Positions 34,640-46,999 of a DNA stretch of 64,000 nucleotides are shown piece after piece (within the stretch, counting starts at the first letter, position 1; every line of letters begins with the position of its first letter). Origin of the DNA: Euptelea pleiosperma (lineage: Eukaryota > Streptophyta > Magnoliopsida > Ranunculales > Eupteleaceae). The notes under the pieces were generated by a model. That model did not search any database and was not told where the DNA came from. It saw only the letters and a list, made by a program, of their open reading frames with translations. The position numbers and the translations under genes are program-made. The stretch spans positions 18,173,929 through 18,237,928 of the forward strand of contig CM068541.1 in assembly GCA_035048495.1 (NCBI GenBank), read 5' to 3'.

Positions 34640-37200
34640 TTTCTCACAGTCACTTCATTTTCTCTCCCTACTCGTCTTCATTCTCACTTCTCTCCTCTGC
34701 ACGCTACCACTGCCCGCTAGCACCACCGTTGTCCAACACCAAATCCACCGTGCGCCACCACCACGGTAAATAGTTACTTTGTATTTTTTTATTTCTGTTT
34801 GTTAGGGTTAGTTTTTTTTTTCTGATCGAATATATACTCCATTCTCTCCTCAACCCCCTCCCTCATTCTTATCCCCCTCATTCTTATCCCCTCGATCTCT
34901 CTCTCAATTTCTTAGCTGCTGTCGTCGTGCCGTACCGCCGCCACCACCGTCACGCAAAAGTGCTTTCGGTATGTTTTCAGTTAGTTTCTCTGTTTTTCTT
35001 TTCTTCTCCCCGTCTATCGATCCATTGATTAGATTGTTCTTTCGATCAGGTTCTATCGAAGAATTTGAGTTTCATTGATCGAATTTAACTATCCCTCTCG
35101 ATTGCGTTCATGCAAGTACCCAGGGTTTGATCAATGTCGATTGGCTTGACTCCATGCTCGCGGAACAAAACAAAAGGTTGTTTCTCTCTTTCAATTCATC
35201 TATTTTTGAGTTATTATTTGTTGTAACCCTATTTTTTTTAGATTAGGAGGAAAAAAGAAAGAAGATTTGATTGGTTCTGTTGATTTTAATTTGAATCTAG
35301 GGTTTTATAGCTGTAATTAAGTTCTGAAATAGGAAACTCGGTGAAATTTTTGGTGCGTTATTTTTGTTTGTCATCCGCAATGGAGAGTTTTCTTGTATGA
35401 TCTTCTGGATTTAGGTTTATAGTCTAGGGTTCTTTCTTTCCTTTCACTTTCTTGATATATTGGCGTCTAGGGATTTTTTTTTCTTCGAGTTTTAATCGGT
35501 AAGGTTCTGATTTTCTAGTTTTTTATATCTGGAGAGTTATAGAGTTGGTGTGAATAGGATGACCTTGAATTTCTCTTATCACCCAATCTTTCCTGCGAAT
35601 CCATCCGAAGACAATCTAGTTTCCTTGATTAGGATTACTAACGGTTGCATAGAGCCCCAGCATTTCAACTTGGAAATTGAGAATCCCTTTGATTATGGAA
35701 GGGATAGACCTGAGAGAAGAGGAGGGGGGGCTCGTAAGTGCTCTGAGAAAGGTCATTGGTTATGGTGTTATTTCAGCTATAAGTACATGCCTTTTTCTAT
35801 TCAAGGGCAGACCGAGTGTAAGAATATCAAAGATAAGGGGATTTTTAATTTCAGGTCATATTTTCACCCTCTCATGACCCCAAATTTCTTTATTTTTTCT
35901 ATTTATAAAGAATTTCTTTCAACAATCATTTTACAAATTTGAATTTCATTATCCAGTTGATCTAATGTCCTCTTCGATTTGGCATTTAGTTTGGATCACT
36001 TTTGAAAACTTGGCAGAATGTTAACACTTATATAACTTTTTTATCTTTTGGGATCATTGAAAGGAAATGTTTTCATTGCTGTCATTTACAGAATATTGAG
36101 CTATCGGGTTCTAGTGATTCTTGTAAGTGTATTTCTTTTTCTCTAATTTGAATTTTTGACCTCCTTGCCTTGTTTGCTTTTTTCATTTGCTTGGTTGGCC
36201 TATTGTTTTTTTAGTATCTCTGCAATTGAATAATTTTAGATTTTCTTACTTGTACTTTTTATTATCAGTGTTTTAAAAGTAGTTTGAGGCTTATGCCTCG
36301 AGGGGAGGCTCCCCCAAACGCCCTGAGGCTTATTGAAAGGTGAAGTTCTCATGAGGCAATCTGAGGGAGCCAATAACTTGGTCATAAATAAATGACTACA
36401 ATTGATATCCTTTGACATGGAAATGCATATTCGATTGTTCATGTTAGACATGAAGAACTTGGACATCCTACTGGCCCCTCCTAGCATATATTGTTTGTGT
36501 TTTTATGGTGCTACACTCAAGCTTGAGGTGTGTGATTTAAGTATTTATTTTCCTATGTAATGGTGAGATGAGGCTTTATTTTCAGAAAGTTTTTCTTATC
36601 TTTAATTGTTGTAACTGCTAGGGAAAGATGAATGCGATGATAGTATGTTGGCTTCTAGGAAGTGGCAGCCTTTTTAACATCGAACAGTGTGTTATCGACA
36701 GAAGTTACTATCTCATGGTGTTGTGGTACTTGGCCATTTCTCCTTTTGCCTTCTATGTTTTATGCTTTAGAGGAACTTCTTTATCTTATCTCATAGTTGT
36801 GGCTCCATAACTACATTTTTTATGTTATTAACCATCGACTTAATTGCATGACCCCTCTATTTATTGTCGAGCATTTTTAATGAAACCAGCTTCAAGGAAG
36901 TGCTATATGCAAATTGAATATCTTGAATTCTAATGGTGCTACTGTACTCTTTGGCGGAAACTTTTGATTGTCGTTCCCATGGACATTTCCCTTAGTGATG
37001 AATCAAGTTAATCTCAGTGCCTTCATGTGTGTTGTTGTTAATTTCTCTATTTTTCTCTTGTTTGTGGTGAATCAAGTAAATCTCAGTGCTGTGGTGCAAA
37101 ATTTGCTCATAAATATCCTAGTGTATAGGGAGGACCTAAATGTGAAGTTTCGAAGCATTAATTGAGCATGCAATGATTTCTGATTACTGTGGAATTATCA
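34640..37200 (+). other. Exon-like captured DNA of unknown origin in the CACTA
   Basis: CT-rich leader-like sequence with GT-flanked exon-like blocks (about 34640-34770, 34910-34968, 35120-35177) and an ORF at 35550-35940, in long AT/T-rich intron-like DNA. The block near 35125-35180 encodes a plausible NVDWLDSMLAEQNKRL segment and 35677-35877 encodes a hydrophobic stretch. Neither was recognised. It resembles transduplicated host gene pieces, but this is inference. Confidence 0.35.
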
Positions 37201-37224
37201 AATAATGTGGACTTCATGGTGTAG

Positions 37225-37448
37225 GGAGTTATCGGATTTTGTTTAGCCGTACAGCCAGCAAAAGTGAATTTTGGGACCGTTGCTCGTAAGTTCAGATCTC
37301 TGCTTGTTGCAATCCTTTATATATATCCTTCATTTCCCTTGATTTTTTATTACATCATATCAATTTTCTTATGCAGAGAACTTCATGACGGGTTCTCGCA
37401 TTGTGTTCAATAAGGAAAAGTTGAAGTTGGGTTGGTCACGCTCTAATT
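37225..37448 (+). pseudogene. Aspartyl protease C-terminal exons, captured
   Basis: Two exons, 37225-37285 and 37377-37448, with intact borders (GTAG|GGAG, CTC|GTAAG, GCAG|AGAA, ATT|GTGAG) and matching phase. Joined, they read through the FCLA and QNFMTG..IVFNKEK..LGWSRSNC-type C-terminal signature of plant pepsin-like (A1) aspartyl proteases. The catalytic DTG and DSG regions are absent, so it is a fragment of about 45 codons carried by the CACTA. The expected II-G step before QNFMTG is altered to FGTVA. No function is expected. Confidence 0.7.
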
Positions 37449-39451
37449 GTGAGTACTCAGGCTTTCCCATTAATCTTGAGGAAAAATGAATGTTCCATCT
37501 TATAGATTGTAAATATGGCCTATAAGTGGTATATTGGTACGCCTCTAAAGCCTTTTTTATTTTTAATCTTACAAGAATGTTCGAACTAGGAAATTCTCTT
37601 TTTTTTAAGCTTGCGTTGGACATTATATTCTAATTCTTTGGATATGATAGGTTCATGATAATGTATGCTTGGCGAGTGTTGTTGTGACACAAACCTTGGA
37701 CTGGAAGCTGCATGCTTTTGATGTGTTGCAATTTGAGTTCGATGGGAATAATGAAGCTTCTACCGGACCAATGCTAAGAATTCTTTTGTTTAAGTGCAAT
37801 TTTTTTGCTTGCATTTGGTTTCTTACTTCTGGGTGTGTGTGTCATACATGATTTGGTGTACTGGGTTTCATGCTTTTTGGTGATAGAAGATCACCATCTC
37901 TGGTTTGTGTCTTGAAGTTCATCAAAAGTTACCTAGGTTGGAGATCCATGTGTATTATTAATTCTATTCTTCCCGAAACATATCTTTTTTTCAAGTTGGA
38001 AAAGAATTGTTATTGACCAAAATAAGTAAAAGGAGAAAAAGTCCAATCTTATTCAAGTTTGTCCAGTGTGAAGTCCTTGAAAATTGGACAAGCAGTGCCT
38101 CTTAACAAGTAGGATTGTATACATTTTAAACTACGAAGACATCTGAGATAAAAGCAATGGTTCTGTGGATGTTGGTTATTTAGTCTGAATATTTGTTAGA
38201 TGGTTATTCATACAAGCTCTCTGGTTGTTGAAAAGATCATTTAGATGATTATTCAAACCTTACAACAAGTTGCAAAATACTGATGTGATGACTTAGTTGG
38301 TTTTGTCAGGTTATATATGGTCTTTTCTCTTCTATGAAGTTGGCCAAAATAGAAGAGCTACGTAATAGTTAACACAGCTTCCATTCCAAAGGTCAGCACT
38401 CATAGCCTCATAAATTAGTTACTGTACATTGAAGGTCCGTTTTTATGGGACTTCTGTTCTATAGAACATCCAAATTTTCTTCATAAAGAGTTTCTTGAGC
38501 AACTTTGAGCTTCTTGAGTAAGGAAAAATCTTATCCAAATGTATACTCTGTTTTTGTTCAAATTTTTGAACCTAAATAGGGCACCATCCTCAACCTTAGA
38601 AACGGTCATCGATGGCTCAAGTCACTTCCTTGTGGGCCAACCAAGTCAGCCCATCACCCCTCATCTGAAATCTCTCATCTTTCCCTATCTTTCTTTTTTG
38701 GTTTGGCTTTGGGTGCTGCACGAACTGATTTTGGGTTGAGGTCAGTTTTGGGTTGGGTTGGGACCATTTGGGTCAGGTTTTGGCCAACAAGGACTGAAAT
38801 TTTGCTTTGAAAATAGATGTGTTTTATGTTGAATCACGGGTCTGGTTTGATTATGCAAATGGGTTTAGGCTGTGCTCTGTTTTGTGTTCAATTTGGACTG
38901 AATTTTTCTTTAGAAAATGAGCTATATATGAACTGAAATCAGTCTGGGAAATGGACTGATATAAATCTGAAACATAACTGAAATCAGTCTGGAAATGGAC
39001 TGTAATAAATTTAAGACAGAACTGAAATCAGTTTGGAAAATGGACTGAAATAACAACAAATCTCCTCCGCCATCTTGATATGAGAATGTGATATGCCTAG
39101 GAATTACATTGTGAGCATGAGGATACAACTAATAGCAACGATGAAAAGTTGAGCAATTTTGCCCAGAATGTTGAGGTTCACTTTGCATCTGGGAAGAAAA
39201 TTGAAATTTTGGCAAAGATAACAACTGAATTTGAGACTATTTTAAAGGAAATGACATTTTATTCATACTAACTCTTATATAGGTTACATGTTCAGGCATT
39301 AGATTTGCTATGCTAGGATGTTCAATTTCATATTAATATTAAAAACATGTGTAGGTGAATTTACAACAAGTTTCTCCTTTGCTAATTTGTATATATATAA
39401 TTTGTATATGACAATATCAAAATCTGAAATTCTTGCATATGTATTTTGTAG

Positions 39452-39590
39452 GGTCTAGAAGATCATCTGGGGGACATGGACTTAAGATTGCTGGCTCACG
39501 AAAAGGAGTAACTACAACTTAGTTGGATATAAAACCTGTTGGAATTCCTTTGGATATTATTTGTGGAGGAGCAAAGTTTGAACTGGCCAC
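39452..39590 (+). pseudogene. Polynucleotide phosphorylase exon fragment, captured
   Basis: After an AG acceptor the sequence encodes GLEDHLGDMD, then (after a one-base deletion near 39483) KIAGSRKGVTT, a TAG, and LDIKPVGIPLDII. This is the 'EDHLGDMDFK.AGT..GVTA.QLDIKP.GIPLDI' block of the PNPase catalytic domain. The deletion and stop make it non-coding. It is the second unrelated host gene in the same CACTA. Confidence 0.75.
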
Positions 39591-40639
39591 TCCCTAAAAA
39601 TGCCACGTGACAAAGAGAACATTTATCGGATAACCGAGAGAAAGTGTCGTAAATGCCTTCTAGATTTACAGAGAATCATAGGTGGCTGTAACAGATTTTA
39701 GTTTCTCCATTGCATGTATCATATAACCTTTCAAAACAACTATGAATTTTTTTTTTCTTCTATTGTCTTCACCTCTTTTGTTTGGTTAACTTGATTATTA
39801 AAAATTTGTTTATTGTAAATCACATTATGTACTTTGAACAATGATGGATAACTTTCTTAGTAGATGAGGACTGAAACAGAATTGATATTAACAGACCTTG
39901 GGACTAACTTGGTAGCAAATTTAAATTATAATGATGTTCTGGGTTTTTGCTCTTAAATTCTTTATATTATTGATTATTTTAGAAATTTTGGCGTGGTTCT
40001 GTAATTTTTTTAATAAAAAAATAAAATAAAATATTGCAAAGACTACGGTTTTACGGAAAACCATAGTCTTCAAAAAGGAAATGTTTGATTTAAAGAATAC
40101 GGTTTCTTGGAAAATTGTAGTCTTTTGTATAGACTTGCAACAATGGTGTTGGATAAAACCATAGCCTTTTCAAGATATTTAACTACAGTTTTTTGGGAAA
40201 TCGAAGTCTTTTATATAGTCTTACAACTACTGTCTTGGGTAAACACGTAGTCTTATAGGTCTTATAAACCACGATTATAAACCATAGTCATTTTTGCAGA
40301 CTTTATACTACGCCCGATTAGACTACGCTTTGAGAGGTAGTTTTAGACTACGATTTAAAATGAAAGACTACGGGTTTTGGCTGTAGTCTAAGGGGTTTTT
40401 TGTAGTAGTGATTGTAAATATTATTTTGGAGATGTGACATCAAATAGGGCCTGTATTGTCACCTCATTCTGATATTTCAAACCTTAGACAATGTGGATTT
40501 CAAGTGAATGGTAATGCATTCCAACTAATTCATTTTGATGAATACATACCCACCAATGAATATAATCACCTCATTCTGATATTTTGAGGATGATCTCCTT
40601 ACCATAATGAATATCAACCAATTCACTATGACAGGGAGG

Positions 40640-41060
40640 TAAACATTTTCACTAAACTGGTTGAACCAGTACCATTTTCACCAAACTGGTTGAGCCAACA
40701 CCATTTTCACCAAACAGGAACAACCCGTTTCACTAAACTTGTTGAACCAGAACCATTTTCACCAAATTGGTTGAGCCAGCACCATTTTCACAAAACAGGA
40801 ACAACCCGTTTCACTAAACTGGTTGAACCAATACCATTTTCACGAAACAGGAACAATCCGTTTCACTAAACTGGTTGAACCAGTACCATTTTCACCAAAC
40901 TGGTTGAGCCAGCACAATTTTCACCAAACAGGAACAACTCGTTTCACTAAACTGGTTGAACCAGTACCATTTTCACCAAACTGGTTGAGTCAGCACCATT
41001 TTCACGAAACAGGAAGAACCAGTACCATTTTAACTAACTGGTTGAGCACTGATTCAAACA
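40640..41060. repeat. Intergenic array of ACTGGTTGAACCAGT repeats
   Basis: Five or so units of about 80 bp, each combining TGGTTGAACCAGTACCATTTT with TGGTTGAGCCAGCACCA and a CAGGAACAACCCGTTT block. It lies between the nested CACTA and the 3' end of the PMD gene. It is more regular than the left array. The ORF at 40823-41065 is a repeat artefact. Confidence 0.85.
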
Positions 41061-41203
41061 AATAATGCAAACAAATTCAACCTTATAATGCAAACAAATT
41101 CAAGTTTAAACAATAATACGTCAATGTTAAAGAAGTAACCCATGCCACTAGGTTTTTAACTACAACTCCGTAGCAAAATGTAAGGTTTTTTAACTACTTT
41201 TCA

Positions 41204-44200
41204 TCACTCTAAATTTATGGGTGCATCTTCTAAACTTCTTAGACTCGTTGCATTTCTATGATATTGTATTCGATCGCTTCTTCTTTGGGGGAGTTGAGGG
41301 GCTTGTCGACGATGTATTTTCTTCTTTGGTGCTTCTTCTTCAGGGTGGTTTGGTCGCCTCCTAGTGCTTCTACTAGTACGTATGGGACCCACAGTTTGCT
41401 GCGAGGTCTCACCAACTTCTGTAGTTTGCGGCACTAGAGCCTCCACTTCTCCACCTATTCAGTCATAAAATCACATGATTTCATTCATTACCAAGAAAGT
41501 TACTAGTATAAAGACACCATAAGGAAGGTACTAGAAAATAACTTACTCGACTGAAGGGGGATAGGACCCCAACATATACGTGCTCCTGCTACAGTTCGAA
41601 AGACTCCATTTGGCTGCCCAATAGGTCGACTGCGACTTGGTCGACTTCGTCGTCGACCTCTTGCTATTTTTTTGTCAAAACTTACTGGCATCAGTATACG
41701 AATTTGGTCTAATAGTTGTTGTAAACCAGGTTACAAATATCACAATGTCTTGAAGAATAATATACCTGCTCTTGTAGGCACAGATGTCTCACAATCATTT
41801 GGAGCGATTTTTCTCAATTGCTCATATATCGAGCGGAGTTCTGTATTTGTGGGTAGGAGAAGAGCATTGGTAATATAAGGTTGCACTAATTCAGCTAATC
41901 GAGAGCCAAGCTATGCCTACATTTTAGCAATTACATAAGACCACTTTAATTTGAAATTGAATAACCAAAAAGAAATTTACAACAAACAAAATAACTTACA
42001 TCCTCTCGTGACAAAATAAGCTCAGAAGCAGAGATTGGACGGACTCTAGGGATACTAACTGTTGAATATCATCTTGCGTACTCAGGAGAGATGGCACTAG
42101 GATGGACTTCAAGAATTCCCTCCACTACATGCAAATTATTACAAAATTCCATCCATATACGCACATGTTCCGCCATCTGCTTTGTGTAATCAACATTTTG
42201 GGAGAGACGAGAAATCCTAGCATAACCTGGTGGTGAGGGAGGTATGTTCTGCTTAAGACCAAACTGTTTCATGCACCTTTCTGGCAATTGCATCTCAACT
42301 GTATTGAAGTGAATCAGCCACGTATGTGCACGGCCAGTAATTGCTCCAATCTCGTGCATGATAGGGGCATGAAACAATGCATCATAGGGTCGCCAATCAA
42401 CCTTTTCTATACCATCAAAGATAATTGTAATACAATAACAAGTATAATAGATAACAAATTGCATTCAACTACGAGTGTGACTTACATTGCTATCATCCAT
42501 GTCATCTAGCATTGCTTGCAGATGCACATAGTTGTGGTGGTTGTCATCATTTCGCTTTCTCTCCATCCACTTGCACGCCAATGGAAATACCAGACGTTGC
42601 CTCTTTTGCAGGGGTCGACCAATAGAGATTCTCTCAAATGCCCAACACTAGATTCGTTGTAAAATACTTAGTTAGTCAACCTGATATATTATCATATATG
42701 ACATAAATTTAACAATTAAATATGATTTATTAACCATGAGCAATGTCATTGAGCCTCTGAGATTCTTTATTGCCCTCTTTCCTGACCCCAACACCCCTTT
42801 TGTGAGAGACTTGTACAAGTATGCTAGGGTTGCTGCTTCCCAAATATACTCCCCAGATACCGCTGAATCAACGATCAAGGGCAAGTACATAACATTCACT
42901 AGATATGAACCAAGTGATATTCGCTTAAAAGTGTGTATTTTCCACTATTAACCTCTAAGCGTTATCACACTCTCCTACGTAAAACTGCTTTATTTACCCA
43001 CTTTTCTATGTAAGAGTATCTTCTGTTGCATAGAACACACTTTTGTAAACGAAATGGTATATTTGCATGCATTAAACACATTTCTAGAAGTCTAGATATA
43101 AATCCATTCTGATTAAGGCTCATCACGCACTTCTCGTTATTGCAGGAGACCAGATCAGACTGGCGGGTCGCGATCAATCACGATTAAAGATCAGTGAACC
43201 ATGCGGGATAAAAAGGTGAACCAAGATAGTAGAGTTGGCAAATTTGAAGAACGGCCAAGTGGAAGACTAGTGGACCTAGTGGCAAGCCACAATTTGAGAA
43301 ATCTGAAGACAGATGGGCTAATGGGCCAAGTCAACGAACCACGAGGGCAGATATTCAATGTAGGTAAGGACATAAAAAAACGGCGAAGAGGTGATCAAAC
43401 CCGGGGCGTACAAAAGAGTGTCTAAATGCAAGTTCCAGAGACTCAAGATCAATGCCCATGTATAAGAGCCCATTGCCAAACTAGTGGGCCAAATGCAGAT
43501 ATTCAGATGGAATTGGAAATGGATCATCAAATAATGCCAAAGAAGATACGGACTCATAATGATAGTCATGCCAAAAAGTATTAGTGGAACATCCTGAGTG
43601 GTGGGCCAAGGCTTTGGACCAGTGTATGGACACATGTGGGCTACGTGGGCTTTGTAGCTAAAACATGCACCCGGAAATGACATTTTTGGCATGTTTCCAA
43701 AATGGTGGATGCTCGTATTTGTAAAGCATTCAAGACATGTTGGTGGCTGATTCAAGTGAAGTGGTTGCTGGACCACAATGATTAAATGGTGTACAACGAA
43801 GTTGTTAGGGTTTGAGTAAGGTGGTTGAATAGTGGGCCAAAGAGTAGAGCAACAATGAAGAGGAGAATGAGAGAGGTGGCTTGCTAAATTTGCTAAAGTG
43901 GGGTCCATATGGAAGGGTGGCAGCAAGGCCATGAAGCAAAGGTGGTGGGGTCCACTAGCTAGGAGAAAAGATTCTCACACGTTCCCACAACCCAAAATAA
44001 AACCCTAAATGCCAACACCTATATAAATAGAAAGAGATGAAGAGGAGAAGGGGGCGATCTCTTCCATGTTCTCCATTGAAAATTCTCCCTCTTCATCTCT
44101 CTTCTCCCTCTCTCTCATCTTCACGGCCCACGTCCTCCTCTCTCCATTACCGCCTCCTCCATCTTTCACTATCCTCTCCTGGCCGTTACACCCAGCAGCT

Positions 44201-46331
44201 CCATTACCGCCCCCATTCCATGGAGATCACGGTCTGATCTCTCCCACATTTTCTCCTTGCTGCTGCTCTCACCAATAGCTCACCCACCGTGATCTTCACT
44301 TGTTGCCCTCCACCGTTTTAACCCACAACAGAAAGAGAAAAAAAAAAGAAAAGAGAGAGAGGAGGAAAGAAAGAAGAAGAAGATAGAGGAAGGGGTGCAA
44401 ACCTGGTGCGCCCCTCTCCTTGCTGCCACCCTCTTATCTGCCGCCTCCAAGATCCACCACGACCTGCAACTCTTGAGTTGCAGGTCCGCCTGCAACTCTT
44501 GAGTTGCAGGTCCGCCTGCAACCACGTCCCACACCACCACCGTCTCACCATTCCAGCACCATTACCACCTTCCACCTTATTGCCTTCCTCCCCCACATCG
44601 GCCAGGAACCAGTAGCACCACCGTGCTCTCCATCCTCTCTCTTCTACCATCCTTCAAAAAAGAAAAGAAAACAAACAAAAAAAAAAAAAAGAAAAGAAAA
44701 GAAAAAGGCAGCAAAGAAAAGAGGAAGGAGAGAAGATGAGGAAGAGAGAAAAAGAAGGGATCGCCCCTACCTGAACTCCACCATCACAGCCGCTCCACCA
44801 CGCTGCTTCTTCTCCTCACTCCATCGCCTGCATCCCCACACCATGGAAGAATAGCACCGCCTTGCAGCACCGCTCCTCTCTCCCACGTTTTTGATCTCTC
44901 ACCTCTAACCCATCTTTGTGCCATCACGATTTGCTGCAAGACCTGCTATCCATCTCCTCCTCCTTCCTTGGTCGTCATCCACACAAGCAATCACCAACGT
45001 AGCGGCTCCTCCATCCACGTTGCCGCCCCACTCCCTCTCCTTCACGGTTCCTAAACCGTGGGAACATGGGACCCTCTCTTGCCTCCATATGCTTGCTGTG
45101 GAACCATTTAACCAAATGGCCAATCCCTATTTGTCCAAAGTAAGTGCAACAATGGTGAGATATTTCTCTTTCTTTCTAGTTTTTCTTCTCATCTCTCCAC
45201 TTTATCTCTCATCTCTTAAGTTTCTCTCTCTAAGTCTTTCTCTCTCCAGAGTATTTTAATGCTTTTATAGTAAGTTTATTTTTTTTAGCATTGTAATCCC
45301 TTTTCAAGTTATTCAAATCAATAAAATACATTATTGTTAATGCACGTTCTCATTTTTCTTTTCTTTTATTTATGTTTATTTTTATTTTTGCCCTTTTTTG
45401 TGTGGTTCATGTTAATTTCTCTCCCAAAAAAAAATGTGTTTTAACATCACTTTCATCACCACTCTCACATCTCCACGATTTCTTGCAATTTTTGTAGTAT
45501 TTCGTTCATTATTTGCTCTACCCTAACCCGAGTGCGGATCGACATCCGACATGAGCCATTGTGCAAAATTGCTAATTTTACAGGTTGAACGCCTCAGATA
45601 ATTACAAATGTGTCGAGAGTAGAGTTTCCGTAACCAACGACGCAGAAAAACCCTACTTTCACTAGGCTCAGAAAATATTGTTGCGCCTATTAGGTATAGA
45701 ATGTAGGCTCGAGTACAAAACTGTATCTCTTGGGGACCTGCCCCAATTGGCACCTCAGCGAACTCGTCTCTTAGCCAAGTCAACTTCACACAAGATCCCC
45801 TTACACTGTCCTCTTCGGCCAGGGCATGTCCTAGATACAATTCTAACTACTCATGAGCTTTTTCGGTTGTGCGCCCAACAACCGCTTTTCCTATGGGACT
45901 TAATCCGAGGATGAGTGCCACATCCTCCAATGTGATAGTCATCTCGAAGTGGCGCATGTGAAAGCTATTCGTTTCTGAGCGCCAACGATCCAACAATGCT
46001 GACAACAAATGGGAGTCCATCTAGAGATGGCCTATCTTTTGTAGATTACCAAATCCAGCCATCTTCACCATCTCCTTTTGTTGTCGATTCAGCCTCCACT
46101 GGCCTATCGCTTTACTATGGTCATTGGATCGGATGTGAGGTCTTCCCTACAATATATTAACAATAAAAGTAGATGATATTAACAATAAATGTTCACCAAA
46201 ATAAGAATTAATAATAAAAGATTACTAATACTTACCATCCCTGACCATATATTTTCTATAATATGGTCTTTTTTGTTATACAGGAGTGTAGAGTCCACTG
46301 GTCGTAGTTCAGAACTTCCTCCTCCTTCCAT
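41204..46331 (-). pseudogene. Plant-mobile-domain (PMD/MAIN-like) gene of the MULE
   Basis: Minus-strand gene. Exon 1 46331-46236 (MEGGG.., then LRPVDSTLLYN). Exon 2 46146 to 42735, split by a solo LTR (42915-45661). Exon 3 42647-42486 (CWAFERISIGRPL). Exon 4 about 42401-42000 (VDWRPYDALFH, MKQFGLKQNIPP). Weaker 3' exons continue to about 41204, with a basic Arg-rich tail. The core (FEMTITLEDVALILGL, TWLRDEF, RAYILYLIG, GEYIWEAATLAYLYKSL) is the plant mobile domain shared by MAIN proteins and MULE-borne genes. Stops: TAG 46023-46021, TAG 45849-45847, TGA 42071-42069. It is transcribed towards the transposase, as mudrB is towards mudrA in maize MuDR; homology to mudrB is not claimed. Confidence 0.8.
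42915..45661 (+). mobile_element. Solo LTR of the TGATATTCGC family (copy B)
   Basis: 2747 bp, begins TGATATTCGCTTAAAAGTG and ends CCTACTTTCA, inserted in PMD exon 2. Flanking 5-mers CCAAG/CTAGG differ by two transitions, an aged target duplication. Removing the element restores the PMD reading frame across the junction. Contains twin palindromes at 44462-44510, CT-rich then A-rich sequence, and the CGGATCGACATCCG hairpin near its 3' end. No gag-pol. Confidence 0.85.
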
Positions 46332-46404
46332 CTTCTGTTCATAAAATTATAAAAGTTGTTGCAACCAAGGTAGAAAAACTACCATTTTCAAAAATTTGAT
46401 TTAT

Positions 46405-46467
46405 CAAATAAAAGGCAGGACTTCTTACCAAGGTCTATCTGAGATAAGAAGTCCTGTCTTTTATTTG
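46405..46467. repeat. 23-bp-stem hairpin near the MULE right end
   Basis: The arm 46405-46427 pairs with 46445-46467 over 23 bases with one G:T-type mismatch and a 17-nt loop. A second, related hairpin (GGACTTCTTACA / TGTAAGAAATCC) lies at 46661-46688. Both share the AGGACTTCTTA core. Confidence 0.85.
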
Positions 46468-46739
46468 AGGTCACATTGGGCCCTCTAAGACTTCATGAAA
46501 CATATTGACTCAAAAATCAAAACTTTAAATAAATTAAATTCCGAGTACAACTTTGATCTAAATCAATCAACTAATAATTAAGAAGGCAATGACAAACTGT
46601 TCTCAAAATAAGGTATACATACTACCATTTTAACAAATCAGACTTACCAAATAAGAGATAGGACTTCTTACATTGGTGTAAGAAATCCTGCCTTTTAAAT
46701 ATGACCACAATAGGATTGTGGGAAAACGCTAAGGTGTAT

Positions 46740-46995
46740 GGTTTAACCAATTTTTCCTAGAAGGTTACTGATTTCGTGAAAATGATACTGGTTCAACCAA
46801 TTTAGTGAAAATAGTTCTATAGTAACCAATTCAACCATTCGTAAACCAGGTTAGTAAAATTTTGAGAACATGGTACTGGTACAATCAATTATGCCTAAAA
46901 CGATACATGTTAAACAACTGATGATACATGTTAAACAACTTTTTTGCCTACAATGATTTTACTGTAAAAATACAACCAGTGGTAAATTAGGTTAG
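46740..46995. repeat. Right subterminal array (inverted orientation)
   Basis: Degenerate ACTGGTTCAACCAATTTAG and AAAATGGTACTGG-type units, the complement of the left array, upstream of the PMD start. Opposite orientation at the two ends fits a terminal, transposon-type arrangement. Confidence 0.75.
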
Positions 46996-46999
46996 TTGT

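Larger units (their letters stand above)
34253..40410. mobile_element. CACTA (En/Spm) element with captured gene fragments
   Basis: 6158 bp. Starts CACTACTACA and ends TGTAGTAGTG (exact inverted repeats), flanked by the 3-bp duplication ATT (34250-34252, 40411-40413), as for CACTA transposons. Subterminal GACTACGGTTT/AAACCGTAGTC motifs cluster at about 34300-34620 and 40030-40390, some as small hairpins. No TNP2-like transposase ORF is seen, so it is non-autonomous. The interior carries fragments of at least two host genes (37225-37448, 39452-39590) and exon-like leader sequence (34640-35200). Confidence 0.88.

Noticed and set aside
40823..41065. 80-codon ORF with a repeated FTKLVEPVPFSPNWLS-type motif
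   Set aside because: Direct translation of the ACTGGTTGAACCAGT array, where the DNA repeat unit creates the peptide repeat.
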